Assembly (NCBI GenBank): GCA_030426945.1
Contig: JAUHXL010000016.1
Coordinates: 1-36,991, forward strand
Source: a bacterium
GTDB taxonomy: Bacteria > Myxococcota_A > Bradymonadia > UBA7976 > UBA1532
Reading direction: 5' to 3'
DNA length: 36,991 nt
A program made the translations under genes and the position numbers. Of the stretch, positions 1-10,204 are shown one piece after another. Each line of letters begins with the position of its first letter. Position 1 is the first letter of the stretch. The notes under the pieces were generated by a model. That model searched no databases, was not told where the DNA came from, and was given only the letters and a program-made list of their open reading frames with translations.

Positions 1-363
1 CCCGGCGAGACGTCCCTGTGGCTCGACCCCAACGCGCCGACCCCCTGGGACGGGGCGACCGACGCGGCCATCCCCGCGCCCACCTGGGACGCCACCGCCG
101 TCGACGCCGCCCTCGACGTGTGCGCCGACGCCGCGGTCGCCGAGCGCCTGCGCGCGCTGCCCGACCTCGCCGCGCGCGGCTTCGCCCTCGCCATCGAGCA
201 GGTCTTCCGCCCCTTCCTCTTTCCCGCGCCCCTGCGCCTGACCGCGCAGCCCACGCGGCGCGCGGCCCGCCTGTCCTTGCCGCTGCACCGCGAGGACTTC
301 GACGGCGTGGTCATGCTCGACGACGTCGGGCCCGCGCTGCTCCGCGCGCTGGCCAGCGGCTGA
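1..363 (+). CDS. C-terminal part of an unidentified protein, 5' truncated by the window edge
   Basis: Frame 1 is open from base 1 (PGETSLWLDPNAPTPWDGATDAAIPAPTW...) through to the tga at 361-363; the listed ORF 118..363 is its internal portion. No family recognised. Confidence 0.55.
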   Translation, partial: PGETSLWLDPNAPTPWDGATDAAIPAPTWDATAVDAALDVCADAAVAERLRALPDLAARGFALAIEQVFRPFLFPAPLRLTAQPTRRAARLSLPLHREDFDGVVMLDDVGPALLRALASG

Positions 364-427
364 TCCCGCCGGTCCCTGGGGGGCACCGCCGTCGACCGGA
401 TCGCCAGCCGCCCAGGCCCGGAGCCGT

Positions 428-3400
428 TCAGGGGCCGGGGCACCCGCGGCGGTAGATCTCGGCGCGCGCGGGCACCTCGAAGTCGGTCGGCCCGTAGAGC
501 AGCGCGCGCCGGTCGGGCAGCGGCGCGAGGCTGCGTTGCGCGCGGCCGTCGACGACGGTGGCGGTGGTCACCCAGGTGTCGGTCGCCGGGTCGAAGACGC
601 GGGCCAGGTCGCGCATCACCAGCGCGGTGCCGTCGCTCAGCGTCGCAGCGGCGGGGCCGGGGAACAGGGGAGCGTCCAGGGCGGGGCCGGGCGTCCACGC
701 GCCCGCGGCGGCGTCCAACAGGGCCACGGCGGTCGAACCACGGAAGCCCTCGCCGAGGCCCGCGGCGGCCAGCACCCGGCCGTCTCCGAGGCGCGCGAAC
801 GCGGCGGCGTACCGGCCCTCGAGGCGCGGGCCGGGTGTCGTCCCGTCGTCGGCCGGGTCGAACACGGCCGTGGTCATCGCGAACACCACGTCGCCGCCCT
901 GCGGGGCGCTGCCGGCCAGCAGCACCCGGCCGTCGTCCAACGCCACACCGACGGGCGCGCCCTGGAAGGGCAGGTTCATGGCCAGCGGCGTAGCCTCGCC
1001 CTGCGCGCCGTCCACGGCGTAGATCACGCCGTCGCGCAGCGCGTCCGCGTCCACCCGCCGGGCGCCGAAGCCACCGGCGATCAGCACCCGGCCGTCGGGG
1101 AGGGCGACGGCGGCGTGGTCGCGCCGCGGCGCGGGCAGGGGGGCGAGCTCTGTCCAGGCGTCGGCGACCGGATCGTAGAGCTCGACCACCGCGGTGGGCG
1201 TGTCCTCGAAGCCGAAGACCGTGGTGCCGCCGGCCACCAGCACCCGACCGTCGGGCAGCAGGGTCGCGCTGTGGCCGTAGCGCGCCGTCGGCATCGGCGC
1301 CGTCGCCAGGAAGCGCTCCGTCGGCGGGTCGAAGCGCCAGGCCTCCGCCGTCACGGCCTCGCCGAGGTAGCCGCCGCTGAACAGCACGCGCCCATCGGCC
1401 AGCGGCGTCAGGCGCGCCTCCACCGCGCTCGGCCCCTCGCCCCCCAACCGGCGCCAGCCCGAGCAGCGGCCGTCCGCCTCGAGCGTCGAGCCCGCCGCGC
1501 AGACGCCCGCCGCGACGCAGGCGCCGTCGCCCCCGTCGTGCATGCCGGCCGGGCAGGCCGGGCAGCCCGCCACCGGCGCCACGGCCTCGGGCTGCGACGT
1601 CGGATCCGTCGGATCGCTGCCCGCCTCGATCTCGAGGTCGTCGAGGAAGCCGTCGCGGTCGGTGTCACGGTCGAGCGGATCCGTGCGGAAGCCGTCCGCG
1701 CCCGCGACCACCTCCTCGCCGTCGGGGATCTGGTCGCCGTCGCTGGTCAGCCGCAAGGGATCGGTCTCGAAGACGTACACCTCTTCGCCATCGCTCAGGC
1801 CGTCGTTGTCGGTGTCGGCGCGCGCGACGTCGGTGCCCAGGCGCGCCTCTTCGCCGTCGGCCAGGCCGTCCCCGTCGGTGTCGTCGCCCGGCGTGCTGGC
1901 GGGGTCGGTGGGATCGCTGCCCAGCGTCACCTCGGCCCGGTCGACGAAGCCGTCACCGTCGGTGTCGCGTCGCGTGGGATCGGTGCCCCACACCCGCACC
2001 TCGGTGCCGTCGCTCAGCCGATCGCCGTCCGTGTCGCGGTCGGTGGGATCAGTGCCCAGCGCCGGCTCGTCGCCGTCGGCCAGCCCGTCGCCGTCGCCGT
2101 CGTCCGACGGCACGCTGTCGGCGTCGAGCGGATCGCTCAGCGCCAGGCCTTCGGCGCGGTCATCGTGGCCGTCGCCGTCGCTGTCGGCCCGATCAGGATC
2201 GGTTCCGGCGATCATCTCGGTGCCGTCGTTCAGGCCGTCGCCGTCGCGGTCGCCCAGCAGCTCGGGCGGCAGCCCGATGCTGATCGTGCCGGCGTCGACG
2301 CCGAACTCGAATTGACCTGCGCCTGGGAAGACCACCTCGTCCCAGCCCACCTCGGCCGCGCCGCGGAGGAAGCCGCTGGCGCTGGCGTCCACCGCGGCGT
2401 CGCCGGCGGCCAGGCCCCGCTCGCCGTCGATCGACACCAGCGGCGTGTGCGCGATCAGCACGAAGCGGCCGCCCGCGGTCGTGGTGGCCTGGTGGTGGGC
2501 GCCGAAGGCCTCGAGGCCGACTCGCACGCCGGCCTTGGGCAGGCCCCCCTCGCGCGGGATGGCGTCGACCATCGCGCAGCTTTGCTGCACGGCCGCGCTC
2601 TCGGCCGGCGCGGCCGTGGCGTCGGCGGCCTGGGCGGCGGCGAAGTCGGCGCGCGCGCCGCTCAGCGCGCGGTGCGCGGCCTCCATGCGCGCGCCCAGAT
2701 CGGCCGCGCGGATCAGCCGCCGCTCGGCCTCGTCGCGGTCGGCCGCGGTGGCCTCGCCGGCCACCAGGCGTGCCGCGATGGCGTCCAGCCCGTCGAGGGC
2801 CTCGGCGAGGGCCATGCCGTCGCCGCCGAGGGCCTGCACGTCGGCCATGACGGCATCGATGGCGCCCAGCGCGGCGTCGTCGCGGACCGCGGCCATCGAC
2901 GCCGCGCGCGATGCGTCCATGGCCGCCGCAGCCGCCGCGGTGTAGCTGTCGGTGCAGCCGCTGAAGTGGTGCGCCGCCGCCAGGTGGCCCGCCTTCTGCG
3001 TGGTGAGATCGGCGATGGCCGTCTCGTAGCTGGCGATGTCGGCGGTGAGATCGGCGTAGCGGCCGATGTCGCGGTTGAGGTCCTGCAGCGCGTCGATGCC
3101 GAACTCGGCCAGCTTCACGAGCGCGTCCTTCAGCATCCCCACGATCATGCCGAAGGCGAAGTCGGCGGCGTTGCTGGGCACGGTCTGGCCGTCGGCCCCC
3201 ACGAAGGCGGCGCTGGCCAGCACGCGGATCAGCTGCCAGGTGCCCAGGCTGGCGGCGTCGTGGCCCGCGGCCAGCGCGAGGGGCTGCAGCACCGACTCGG
3301 CGACGACCGGGGCGGCCTCGATGGCGATCAGCGCCGCCAGCCCGGCGGCCAGCGAGCGGGTGAGGCTGCCGTTCTCGCCGAGGATGTTGTCCAGCACGTG

Positions 3401-4822
3401 CCGGGTGCGCTCGCCGCGGGTGCGGTCGAGGCTCCGCATCATGTCGCCCACCTCGCTGTCGAGGCGGCGCGCGAGATCCTCGTGGATCTTGGCGAAGCTG
3501 TCGGGGCGACACTTGACGTCGCCCTCGACCGGCACGGCGGCGACGCCGCAGCAGCAGGCGACGAAGGTGACCGAGCTGTGATCGAGGCCGTCGACCTGGT
3601 CGATGCTGTCGTCGTCGAAGCCGGCCGCGCGGTCGAAGCGGAAGCCACCGCCCAAGGGGCGCACCGGGCGCATGCGGCCGTCCTCGCCCACCTGGGCCTC
3701 GCTGACCAGCGTCAGCTCGGGCCGGCCGTCGCCGTCGCTGTCCGGCGTCAGCTGCAGGATCCACAGGGGGACGTGGTTGGTCAGGCCGCCGTCGGCGGGC
3801 ACCGAGAAGTCGAGCGGCATGTTCACCAGGGCGTCCTCGGGCAGCTCGGCCGAGTCGAAGGTCATGGCCAGGGCGCCGGGGATGACGATGCGCCCGTTGG
3901 GCAAGCCATCGGGGGGCGTGCCGTTGATGATCTCGTCGCCCTCGTCGCCCAGGCTCGCGCGCAGGTTCAGCGTGCTCAGATCGCGCAGCTCGACGGTCTG
4001 GTCGGGCCGCACCAGCGCCCCCTCGGGCAGCGTCACGCGTCCGCCGAGGGGTGACTCGTAGGTGGCCGCCGCCGAGACGAAGACGGTCAGCGGTCGGACC
4101 TCGGTGGTCGTGTTGCCGGCGGCGTCGGTGGCCTCGATCGTCAGGTCGTGATCACCCGACGCCAGGTCGACGGTGGCCTCGAACCGGCCGGACGCGTCGA
4201 CCGGGGTGGGCGCGCCCATCACGTGGACGGTGACCGCGCTGGTGTCGTCGAGGGCCATCCCGCGCACGGTGAACTGGGTGCGGTGGACGAGGGCGGGCAG
4301 CGCCTCGACCACCAGCGCCGGCGCGCGATCGTCGAAGAGCACCCGCAAGCTGGCCTGCGCCTCGTTGCCCGCCCCGTCGACCGCCGTCAGCGTCACGGTC
4401 GTCCGGCCGGGGGGCACCGTCACCTCGAGCGCGAACGCGCCGTCCGGCCCGGGCACCACCTTGCCACCCCCGGGCCCGATGACGATCACGTCGCCGGCGT
4501 CGTCGCGGGCCTCGCCGCGCACGATCAGGGACGCGACGTCCACCGTGAGCTCGGCGGGCCCGTCGAGCGTCAGCGTCGGCGCCTCGCGGTCGGCGGCGCA
4601 AGGCGCGCAGGGCCCGCCGCAGTCGACGCCCTGCTCGCCGGGCGTCCACACGCCGTCCGCGCAGCCGCTCCCCCCGGCGCCGGCGTCGCCCGCGCCGCCG
4701 TCGCCGCCGGGCCCGGCGTCGCCGGGTGCGTCCGGCCTCGCATCCACGAGCGTCTGTCCGCCGCCCCCGTCATCACAGGCGACGAGCATCAGAGCCAGCC
4801 ACCCGAACACTGCGCGTCTCAT
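428..4822 (-). CDS. Large secreted lipoprotein with Ig-like/adhesion-type N-terminal domains, Ala-rich helical middle, thrombospondin type 3 (calcium-binding) repeats and C-terminal Kelch repeats
   Basis: ORF 428..4873; likely start is the internal MRRAVFGWLALMLVACDD (signal peptide with lipobox LVAC) at 4822. DCGGPCAPC motif, repeated DxDxDGxxD...GTDP units, and repeated 'LPDGRVLxxGG' Kelch-like units. Confidence 0.85.
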   Translation of the reverse strand: MRRAVFGWLALMLVACDDGGGGQTLVDARPDAPGDAGPGGDGGAGDAGAGGSGCADGVWTPGEQGVDCGGPCAPCAADREAPTLTLDGPAELTVDVASLIVRGEARDDAGDVIVIGPGGGKVVPGPDGAFALEVTVPPGRTTVTLTAVDGAGNEAQASLRVLFDDRAPALVVEALPALVHRTQFTVRGMALDDTSAVTVHVMGAPTPVDASGRFEATVDLASGDHDLTIEATDAAGNTTTEVRPLTVFVSAAATYESPLGGRVTLPEGALVRPDQTVELRDLSTLNLRASLGDEGDEIINGTPPDGLPNGRIVIPGALAMTFDSAELPEDALVNMPLDFSVPADGGLTNHVPLWILQLTPDSDGDGRPELTLVSEAQVGEDGRMRPVRPLGGGFRFDRAAGFDDDSIDQVDGLDHSSVTFVACCCGVAAVPVEGDVKCRPDSFAKIHEDLARRLDSEVGDMMRSLDRTRGERTRHVLDNILGENGSLTRSLAAGLAALIAIEAAPVVAESVLQPLALAAGHDAASLGTWQLIRVLASAAFVGADGQTVPSNAADFAFGMIVGMLKDALVKLAEFGIDALQDLNRDIGRYADLTADIASYETAIADLTTQKAGHLAAAHHFSGCTDSYTAAAAAAMDASRAASMAAVRDDAALGAIDAVMADVQALGGDGMALAEALDGLDAIAARLVAGEATAADRDEAERRLIRAADLGARMEAAHRALSGARADFAAAQAADATAAPAESAAVQQSCAMVDAIPREGGLPKAGVRVGLEAFGAHHQATTTAGGRFVLIAHTPLVSIDGERGLAAGDAAVDASASGFLRGAAEVGWDEVVFPGAGQFEFGVDAGTISIGLPPELLGDRDGDGLNDGTEMIAGTDPDRADSDGDGHDDRAEGLALSDPLDADSVPSDDGDGDGLADGDEPALGTDPTDRDTDGDRLSDGTEVRVWGTDPTRRDTDGDGFVDRAEVTLGSDPTDPASTPGDDTDGDGLADGEEARLGTDVARADTDNDGLSDGEEVYVFETDPLRLTSDGDQIPDGEEVVAGADGFRTDPLDRDTDRDGFLDDLEIEAGSDPTDPTSQPEAVAPVAGCPACPAGMHDGGDGACVAAGVCAAGSTLEADGRCSGWRRLGGEGPSAVEARLTPLADGRVLFSGGYLGEAVTAEAWRFDPPTERFLATAPMPTARYGHSATLLPDGRVLVAGGTTVFGFEDTPTAVVELYDPVADAWTELAPLPAPRRDHAAVALPDGRVLIAGGFGARRVDADALRDGVIYAVDGAQGEATPLAMNLPFQGAPVGVALDDGRVLLAGSAPQGGDVVFAMTTAVFDPADDGTTPGPRLEGRYAAAFARLGDGRVLAAAGLGEGFRGSTAVALLDAAAGAWTPGPALDAPLFPGPAAATLSDGTALVMRDLARVFDPATDTWVTTATVVDGRAQRSLAPLPDRRALLYGPTDFEVPARAEIYRRGCPGP

Positions 4823-4960
4823 CGATACCCCCTCGCCGCCCAGACGGCCCCCTGCGCCCGGCCGCACCCCCAACGGACGAGCGGCGTGGGCTCATCCCCC
4901 GATTGACCGGACGCCGAGAGCGTCCTACCGTGCGAACGCGGGTGCGATGCGGGGGTGGGC

Positions 4961-5377
4961 ATGAACGTCGCAGCAGGTGGGCCCGGCAGCGTGGTGATCG
5001 TCGACGACGACCCGGATGATCTCGAGTTGGCCAGGCGGTGCTACGTGCGCAGCGAGGCGACGCGCCCCCTGGTGATGTGCGCGGGGGCGCCCGCGTTCTT
5101 CGACCACCTCGACGCCGTCGAGCGCGGCGAGGCCGGTCCCATCGCCGTCGCGCTGGTCGACCTGCGCATGCCCGAGATGACCGGCTTCGAGCTCGTCCAG
5201 CGGCTGCGCGCCCGGCCGGCCTTCACCGAGGCGCCGGCGGTGGTGGTGCTGACCACCTCGCTTCAACCCGCCGACCGCGATCGCGCGGCCGCCCTCGGCT
5301 GCGTCGACTACGTCGTCAAGCCCACGCACGTGCGCGAGTTCGTCGCTTTCTTCGAGCGCCTCGAGGCGTCGGCGTGA
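4961..5377 (+). CDS. Single-domain CheY-like (Rcp1-type) response regulator
   Basis: MNVAAGGPGSVVIVDDDPDDLELARR...VALVDLRMPEMTGFELVQRLR...VVVLTTS...YVVKP: acidic pair, phospho-Asp (VDLRMP), T/S and K motifs. ORF may also start at GTG 4955. Confidence 0.9.
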   Translation: MNVAAGGPGSVVIVDDDPDDLELARRCYVRSEATRPLVMCAGAPAFFDHLDAVERGEAGPIAVALVDLRMPEMTGFELVQRLRARPAFTEAPAVVVLTTSLQPADRDRAAALGCVDYVVKPTHVREFVAFFERLEASA

Positions 5378-6525
5378 GCCAGGACGCCTTGAGCGTCCAG
5401 CAGCTGCTGGCCGTCGCGAATCGGGTGCAGCTGGCGCTGCTGGTGGTGCAGGTGGTCGATCCGGACGATCCGGACACGTGGGTGCTGCGCCTGGCGAACC
5501 GGGCGGCCCGCGGCGCCGCCGAGCGGGAAGGCGACGACGCGTTGGGTGGTCGGCTCTTCCTCGAGGTGTTCCCCGGCGCGCGAGGCAGCGCCCTGCTGGA
5601 TGGCTGCCGTGACGTGCAGCGCCACGGTCGGCCGTGCGAGGTGCGCGAGATCGTCCTGGGCGATCTGCACGGGCCCCGCGCGGCCTACCGGGTGAGCCTG
5701 GCGCCCCTGCCGGGTGACTGCGTGTTGGCGCAGTACCTCGACGTCACCGCGCAGCGCCGCGCCGAGGACGAGCTGCGGGCGCTGACCGCCGATCTCGAAG
5801 CGCAGGTGGCGGCGCGCACGGCCGAGCTCGAGGCCTCGCGCACGGTCATCCGCGAGATCGCGCACGCCGCCGCGCACGACCTGCAGACGCCGCTGCGCCA
5901 CGTGGTGGGCTTCGCCGAGTTCGCGCTGGACACGCTCGAGTCCGACGCGCCGGCGCGCGACAACGTCGAGCGCGCGCGCGCCGCGGCGCTGCGCATGAAG
6001 ACGCGGGTGGACGCGCTGCTCGAGTTCACCGACGAGCGCCGCGTGGACGAGGAGGTGTTCGCCGTCGCGCCGCTGGTCGAGGGGGTGCGCCGCGATCTGC
6101 TCGACCTGGCGGGCGATGCCCGGGTGCGGGTCGAGCTCGAGGTCGAGCGGCTGCGGGCCAGCCGCGAGCACCTGCGCACGCTGATGAGAGAGCTGCTGGC
6201 CAACGCGCTGACCTTCACCCGGCCCGGCGAGGCGGCGGACGTGCGGTTGAGCCTGCGGGCGCGCGACGACGAGGTGGTGCTCGAGGTCGAGGATCGCGGC
6301 ATCGGTATCCGCACCGAGGATCAAGCGCAGGTGTTCCAGGCCTTCCATCGACTGCAGCCGGATCGGGACGGGAACGCCGCGGGGGTCGGCCTGGCGCTGT
6401 GCCGGCGCGCGGTCGAGGCCTGCGGCGGCACCCTGGCGGTGCGGTCGACGCCGGGCGAGGGGGCCACCTTCGTGGCGACCCTGCCGGCGCAGGTGGAGCC
6501 GATGGCGCACGGCGCGTTCGGCTGA
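5374..6525 (+). CDS. Sensor histidine kinase (PAS-like N-terminus, HisKA, HATPase_c)
   Basis: Starts at a GTG overlapping the stop of the response regulator (GTGA). H-box AHDLQTPLRHVVGF, N-box RELLANALTFTRPG, G1 VEDRGIGI, G2 GVGLALCRRAVEACGG. Confidence 0.88.
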   Translation: MSQDALSVQQLLAVANRVQLALLVVQVVDPDDPDTWVLRLANRAARGAAEREGDDALGGRLFLEVFPGARGSALLDGCRDVQRHGRPCEVREIVLGDLHGPRAAYRVSLAPLPGDCVLAQYLDVTAQRRAEDELRALTADLEAQVAARTAELEASRTVIREIAHAAAHDLQTPLRHVVGFAEFALDTLESDAPARDNVERARAAALRMKTRVDALLEFTDERRVDEEVFAVAPLVEGVRRDLLDLAGDARVRVELEVERLRASREHLRTLMRELLANALTFTRPGEAADVRLSLRARDDEVVLEVEDRGIGIRTEDQAQVFQAFHRLQPDRDGNAAGVGLALCRRAVEACGGTLAVRSTPGEGATFVATLPAQVEPMAHGAFG

Positions 6526-6597
6526 TCCGCCGGGCGCGGCTGCGCGCGCGTCGCGCGTGCCGTAGTATCGTGCCGGCCGCGCCGACCGGGAGACGCC

Positions 6598-7743
6598 GTG
6601 CATCCAATCGACGAGCGGGCCCTCGAGGCCGATCTCGACGCCCTGCGCGCCGCGCTGCGCGCCGAGGCGGGCCCCGAGGATCTCGCGCACCTGCGTCGCA
6701 TGGCGCGCTGGGGCCGGATGTGCTCGCTGGTCGGCCTCGCCGCCGCCGGCTTCTTCCCCAACCCGCTGGCCTGGTTCGGCCTGGGCCTGGGCAACTTCGC
6801 CCGCTGGGCCATCGTCGCCCACCACGTGATCCACCGGGGCCTCGACAAGCTGCCCGGCACGCCGCGCCACTTGCACGGGCGGGTCTTCGCGCGCGGCTGG
6901 CGCCGGCTGATCGACTGGTTCGACTGGATGCACCCCGACGCCTGGCACCACGAGCACGACGTGTTGCACCACTACCGCCTCGGCGAGGGCGCCGCCGAGG
7001 CCCGGCCGGGCGACCCCGACGTGGCCGAGGACAACGCCTTCTTCCTGCGCGACTCGAACCTGCCCTCGTGGGCGCGCCGCGCGGTCGTCTACCTGGGCAG
7101 CCTGGTGTGGAAGCCGCTCTACTACGCGCCCAACACGCTGAACCACCTGCTCGATCACGACGCGCGCCGCACCACCGGCGAGCGCGTGTCGATCTTCAGC
7201 TGGGACGCCTGGCTGCCCTGGAGGCCGCGCGCGCGCGCCGCGCTGCTGCGCTGCTGGCTGCCTTACGCCGCCTGGCGCTTCGGCGCGCTGCCCGCCCTGT
7301 TCCTGCTGTGGAGCCCGACCGCGGCCCTCTACGCGCTGAGCAACCTGCTGATCGCCGAGGCCGTCGCCAACGCCTGGTCGTTCTGGGTCATCGTGCCCAA
7401 CCACACCGGCGACGATCTCTATCGCTTCGACGGCCCGGTGCGCGGCCGCGGCGACTTCTACCTGCGCCAGATCGTGGGCTCGACCAACTACCGCACGGGT
7501 GGCGATCTCAACGACTTCCTGCACGGCTGGCTGAACTACCAGATCGAGCACCACGTGTTCCCCGACCTGTCGCCGCGCCAGTACCAGCGCGCACAGCCGC
7601 GGCTGAAGGCCCTGTGCGCGAAGCACGGGGTGCCCTACGTGCAAGAGAGCATCTTCACCCGCATGCGCAAGACGACGGACATCCTGATCGGCGCCACGTC
7701 GATGCGCCGCTGGCCGGCCGCCGAGGCGGCCGAGGCGGCGTAG
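6598..7743 (+). CDS. Membrane fatty acid desaturase-like protein
   Basis: Histidine boxes AHHVIHRG / HHEHDVLHHY / NYQIEHHVFP, hydrophobic segments, GTG start. Confidence 0.88.
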   Translation: MHPIDERALEADLDALRAALRAEAGPEDLAHLRRMARWGRMCSLVGLAAAGFFPNPLAWFGLGLGNFARWAIVAHHVIHRGLDKLPGTPRHLHGRVFARGWRRLIDWFDWMHPDAWHHEHDVLHHYRLGEGAAEARPGDPDVAEDNAFFLRDSNLPSWARRAVVYLGSLVWKPLYYAPNTLNHLLDHDARRTTGERVSIFSWDAWLPWRPRARAALLRCWLPYAAWRFGALPALFLLWSPTAALYALSNLLIAEAVANAWSFWVIVPNHTGDDLYRFDGPVRGRGDFYLRQIVGSTNYRTGGDLNDFLHGWLNYQIEHHVFPDLSPRQYQRAQPRLKALCAKHGVPYVQESIFTRMRKTTDILIGATSMRRWPAAEAAEAA

Positions 7744-8021
7744 CGGCGCGGTCCTCGGCTGCCCCGCCGAGGGCGCGGGGGCGCGCGACGTGGCGGCGGC
7801 GCTGAGCGGGTGCTCCGGCGCTCCCTGCGGTTCGCCGGGTTGCCCGCGACGGCGCGCGTCGCGCCGGTGGAAGCCGGTCGACGGACGATGCGCAAATCGT
7901 GCGTCCGGCGCGCCCTCGACGCGGGTGGGGGCATCCATTGGGCGGCCGACGCGCGCCTCGGCCAGGACGCTCGGCGACCGATGCGATCTCGAGACGGCGC
8001 GCCCGAACGCAAGCACGGAGC

Positions 8022-8948
8022 ATGTTCATGGCCAAGCCGGTCATCACGGTCATCGGTGGGACGGGTTCGCAGGGGGGCGGCGTGGTCGACGCGCTGCTCG
8101 CCGACGGTGCGTACGCGGTGCGGGTGCCGACCCGCGATCCCGACAGCGCGGCGGCGCGGCGGCTCGCCGAGCGCGGCGTGCAGCTGGTGCAGGCGAACCT
8201 GCACGAGCCGGCCACGCTGCGGGCGGCCTTCGAGGGGGCGCACGGCGCGTTCGTGGTCACCAACTTCTGGGATCCCGGGCAGATGCAGCAGGAGACCGAG
8301 GTGGGTGTCACGGCCGTGAAGGCCGCGCGGGCCGCCGGCGTGCAGCACCTGGTGTGGTCGACGCTGCCCGACTGCGCGGCGATCAGCGAGGGGCGCTTCG
8401 AGGTCGTGCACTTCACCGGCAAGGCGCGCGTGGACGAGGCGGTCGAGGCCGCCGGCTTCGCGCGACACACCTTCGTCGAGGCGCCGTTCTACTTTCAGAA
8501 CTTCCTCGGCATGCTGGGCCCGCAGCCCCTGCCGACCGGCGGCCGCGGCTGGGCCGTGCCGATGGATCCCGCGGCGCGCGTCATCCACGCGGGCGACGTC
8601 ACCGAGGTGGGCCGCGCGGTGGCGGCGGCCTTCGGCGCGGGCGACCGCCTGCCCAACGGCAGCCACCTGGCCGTGTGCGGCGGCGCTTACTCCTGGAACG
8701 ACTTCGTGGCGGCCTTCAACGCGCTCGGCAACGACTTCGCGGTCGTCCAGGTGCCCGGCGAGGCCTACGACGGCTTCTTCCCGGGCGCCCACGAGATGCG
8801 CGAGATGTTCGAGTACTTCGAGGCCTACACGTACTTCGGGCCGAAGGCCGAGCAGCACATCGCGGCGGCGAACGCGCTGGTGCCGGGCGGCTTCACGCCC
8901 CTCCGCGCGTGGTTGGAGAAGAACTGGAAGGACGCGCCCGCGGCCTGA
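8022..8948 (+). CDS. NmrA-like/atypical SDR NAD(P)-binding protein
   Basis: MFMAKPVITVIGGTGSQGGGVVDALLADG (Rossmann GxxGxxG), HSCARG/NmrA-like layout. Start placed at ATG 8022 within ORF 7899..8948. Confidence 0.85.
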   Translation: MFMAKPVITVIGGTGSQGGGVVDALLADGAYAVRVPTRDPDSAAARRLAERGVQLVQANLHEPATLRAAFEGAHGAFVVTNFWDPGQMQQETEVGVTAVKAARAAGVQHLVWSTLPDCAAISEGRFEVVHFTGKARVDEAVEAAGFARHTFVEAPFYFQNFLGMLGPQPLPTGGRGWAVPMDPAARVIHAGDVTEVGRAVAAAFGAGDRLPNGSHLAVCGGAYSWNDFVAAFNALGNDFAVVQVPGEAYDGFFPGAHEMREMFEYFEAYTYFGPKAEQHIAAANALVPGGFTPLRAWLEKNWKDAPAA

Positions 8949-9043
8949 GGTCGATCGCGTACGGCGCGCGCCGTCCGCGAGGCTGGACGTCGTCGCCGGC
9001 GGGCGCGCATGCTGACGCCACCGTCTCGACGTGAGGTGTGCGC

Positions 9044-10126
9044 ATGAACCGCCGGCTGCTGGTCGTGGCGTCGATGGTGGCGCTGGTGGGCTGCGGGGGC
9101 TCCAACAGCGCGGGCGGCGGGGAGGGCGGCGACGGGCGCCTCGAGGACCGCCTCGAGGCGATCCGCGCCGAGCACGGCGTGCCCTCCATCTCGCTGGCGG
9201 TGGTCCGCGGAGGCAAGGTGGCCGAGGCGGTCGCGGTCGGCGAGGCGGACGCCGGGCGGGCCGCCCGCCCCGACACGATCTATGCGTTGGCGTCGGTCTC
9301 CAAGGTGCTGGTGGGGCTGACCGCGGCGCGCCTGATGGAGGTGTCGCCCGGGGCCGTCGACCTCGACGCCGACGTGAACGACGTCCTCGAGTGGACGCCC
9401 GCGCTGGCCCACCCCGGCCACCCCGACGTGCCGGTGACGCTGCGGCAGCTGCTGCGGCACGAGGCCAGCGTCGTCGGCGACACCGACGCGGATTACGACA
9501 CCTACCCCAAGCCCGATCCCGAGGGGGATCTCGGCGCCTTCCTGAAGCCGTTCCTGGCGCGCGCCGAGGGGTGGCTGCCTGCGGCGCCCGGCGCCGCCTA
9601 CGCCTACTCGAACGTCGGCGTCGCGCTGGCGGCGCACGTGCTCGAGGAGGCGGCCGGCGAGCCCTTCGAGGCGCTGTGCGAGCGGCTCGTCTTCGATCCG
9701 CTGGGCATGGACGACACCCGGTGGTTCTTCGCCGACCTCAGCGAAGCGCAGCAGGCGCGGCTGGCGCGCCCCTTCGACGAAGACGGCCAGCCTTACGAAC
9801 ACTACGGCTTCGATGACTGGCCCAGCGGGCAGCTGCGCAGCACCAGCCTCGACCTGGCCCGGCTGCTGGTCGCGCTGGCCACCGACGGTGGAGACGCTCT
9901 CCCGGCCAGCACCGTGCGTCTCTTCGAGAGCGTGCCCATGCTCATCGACGCCGCCGACGGCGTGTTCAGCCACTCGGGCGGCGAGGCCGGCGTGAACACC
10001 TACGTCGAGTACCGCGAGGACGGCGCCGGCTACGCGGTGCTGGTGAACAGCGATCTCGAGGACGGACCCCTCGACGACCTCATGGACGACGTCGCCAGGC
10101 TGGTGGAGACGTCCGCGGGCGACTGA
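9044..10126 (+). CDS. Serine hydrolase of the class C beta-lactamase/D-Ala-D-Ala carboxypeptidase superfamily, predicted lipoprotein
   Basis: Lipobox LVGC near the N-terminus, SxxK (SVSK), YxN (YSN), HSGGEAG near the C-terminus. Confidence 0.85.
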   Translation: MNRRLLVVASMVALVGCGGSNSAGGGEGGDGRLEDRLEAIRAEHGVPSISLAVVRGGKVAEAVAVGEADAGRAARPDTIYALASVSKVLVGLTAARLMEVSPGAVDLDADVNDVLEWTPALAHPGHPDVPVTLRQLLRHEASVVGDTDADYDTYPKPDPEGDLGAFLKPFLARAEGWLPAAPGAAYAYSNVGVALAAHVLEEAAGEPFEALCERLVFDPLGMDDTRWFFADLSEAQQARLARPFDEDGQPYEHYGFDDWPSGQLRSTSLDLARLLVALATDGGDALPASTVRLFESVPMLIDAADGVFSHSGGEAGVNTYVEYREDGAGYAVLVNSDLEDGPLDDLMDDVARLVETSAGD

Positions 10127-10204
10127 GGGGATCGCTCCCCGGCGCGGGCAGCGATCCGAAACCGAGCGGCGTGCACGCGGCCCGCCGACCCACGGGCCCG
10201 CCGG

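Noticed and set aside
536-4054. 1172-aa plus-strand ORF opposite the Kelch/TSP3 lipoprotein
   Set aside because: Low-complexity Gly/Arg/Ala/Val translation antisense to a well-supported gene; a typical shadow ORF of high-GC DNA.
5308-8016. 902-aa minus-strand ORF across kinase and desaturase genes
   Set aside because: Antisense to two genes with clear catalytic motifs; no recognisable domain.
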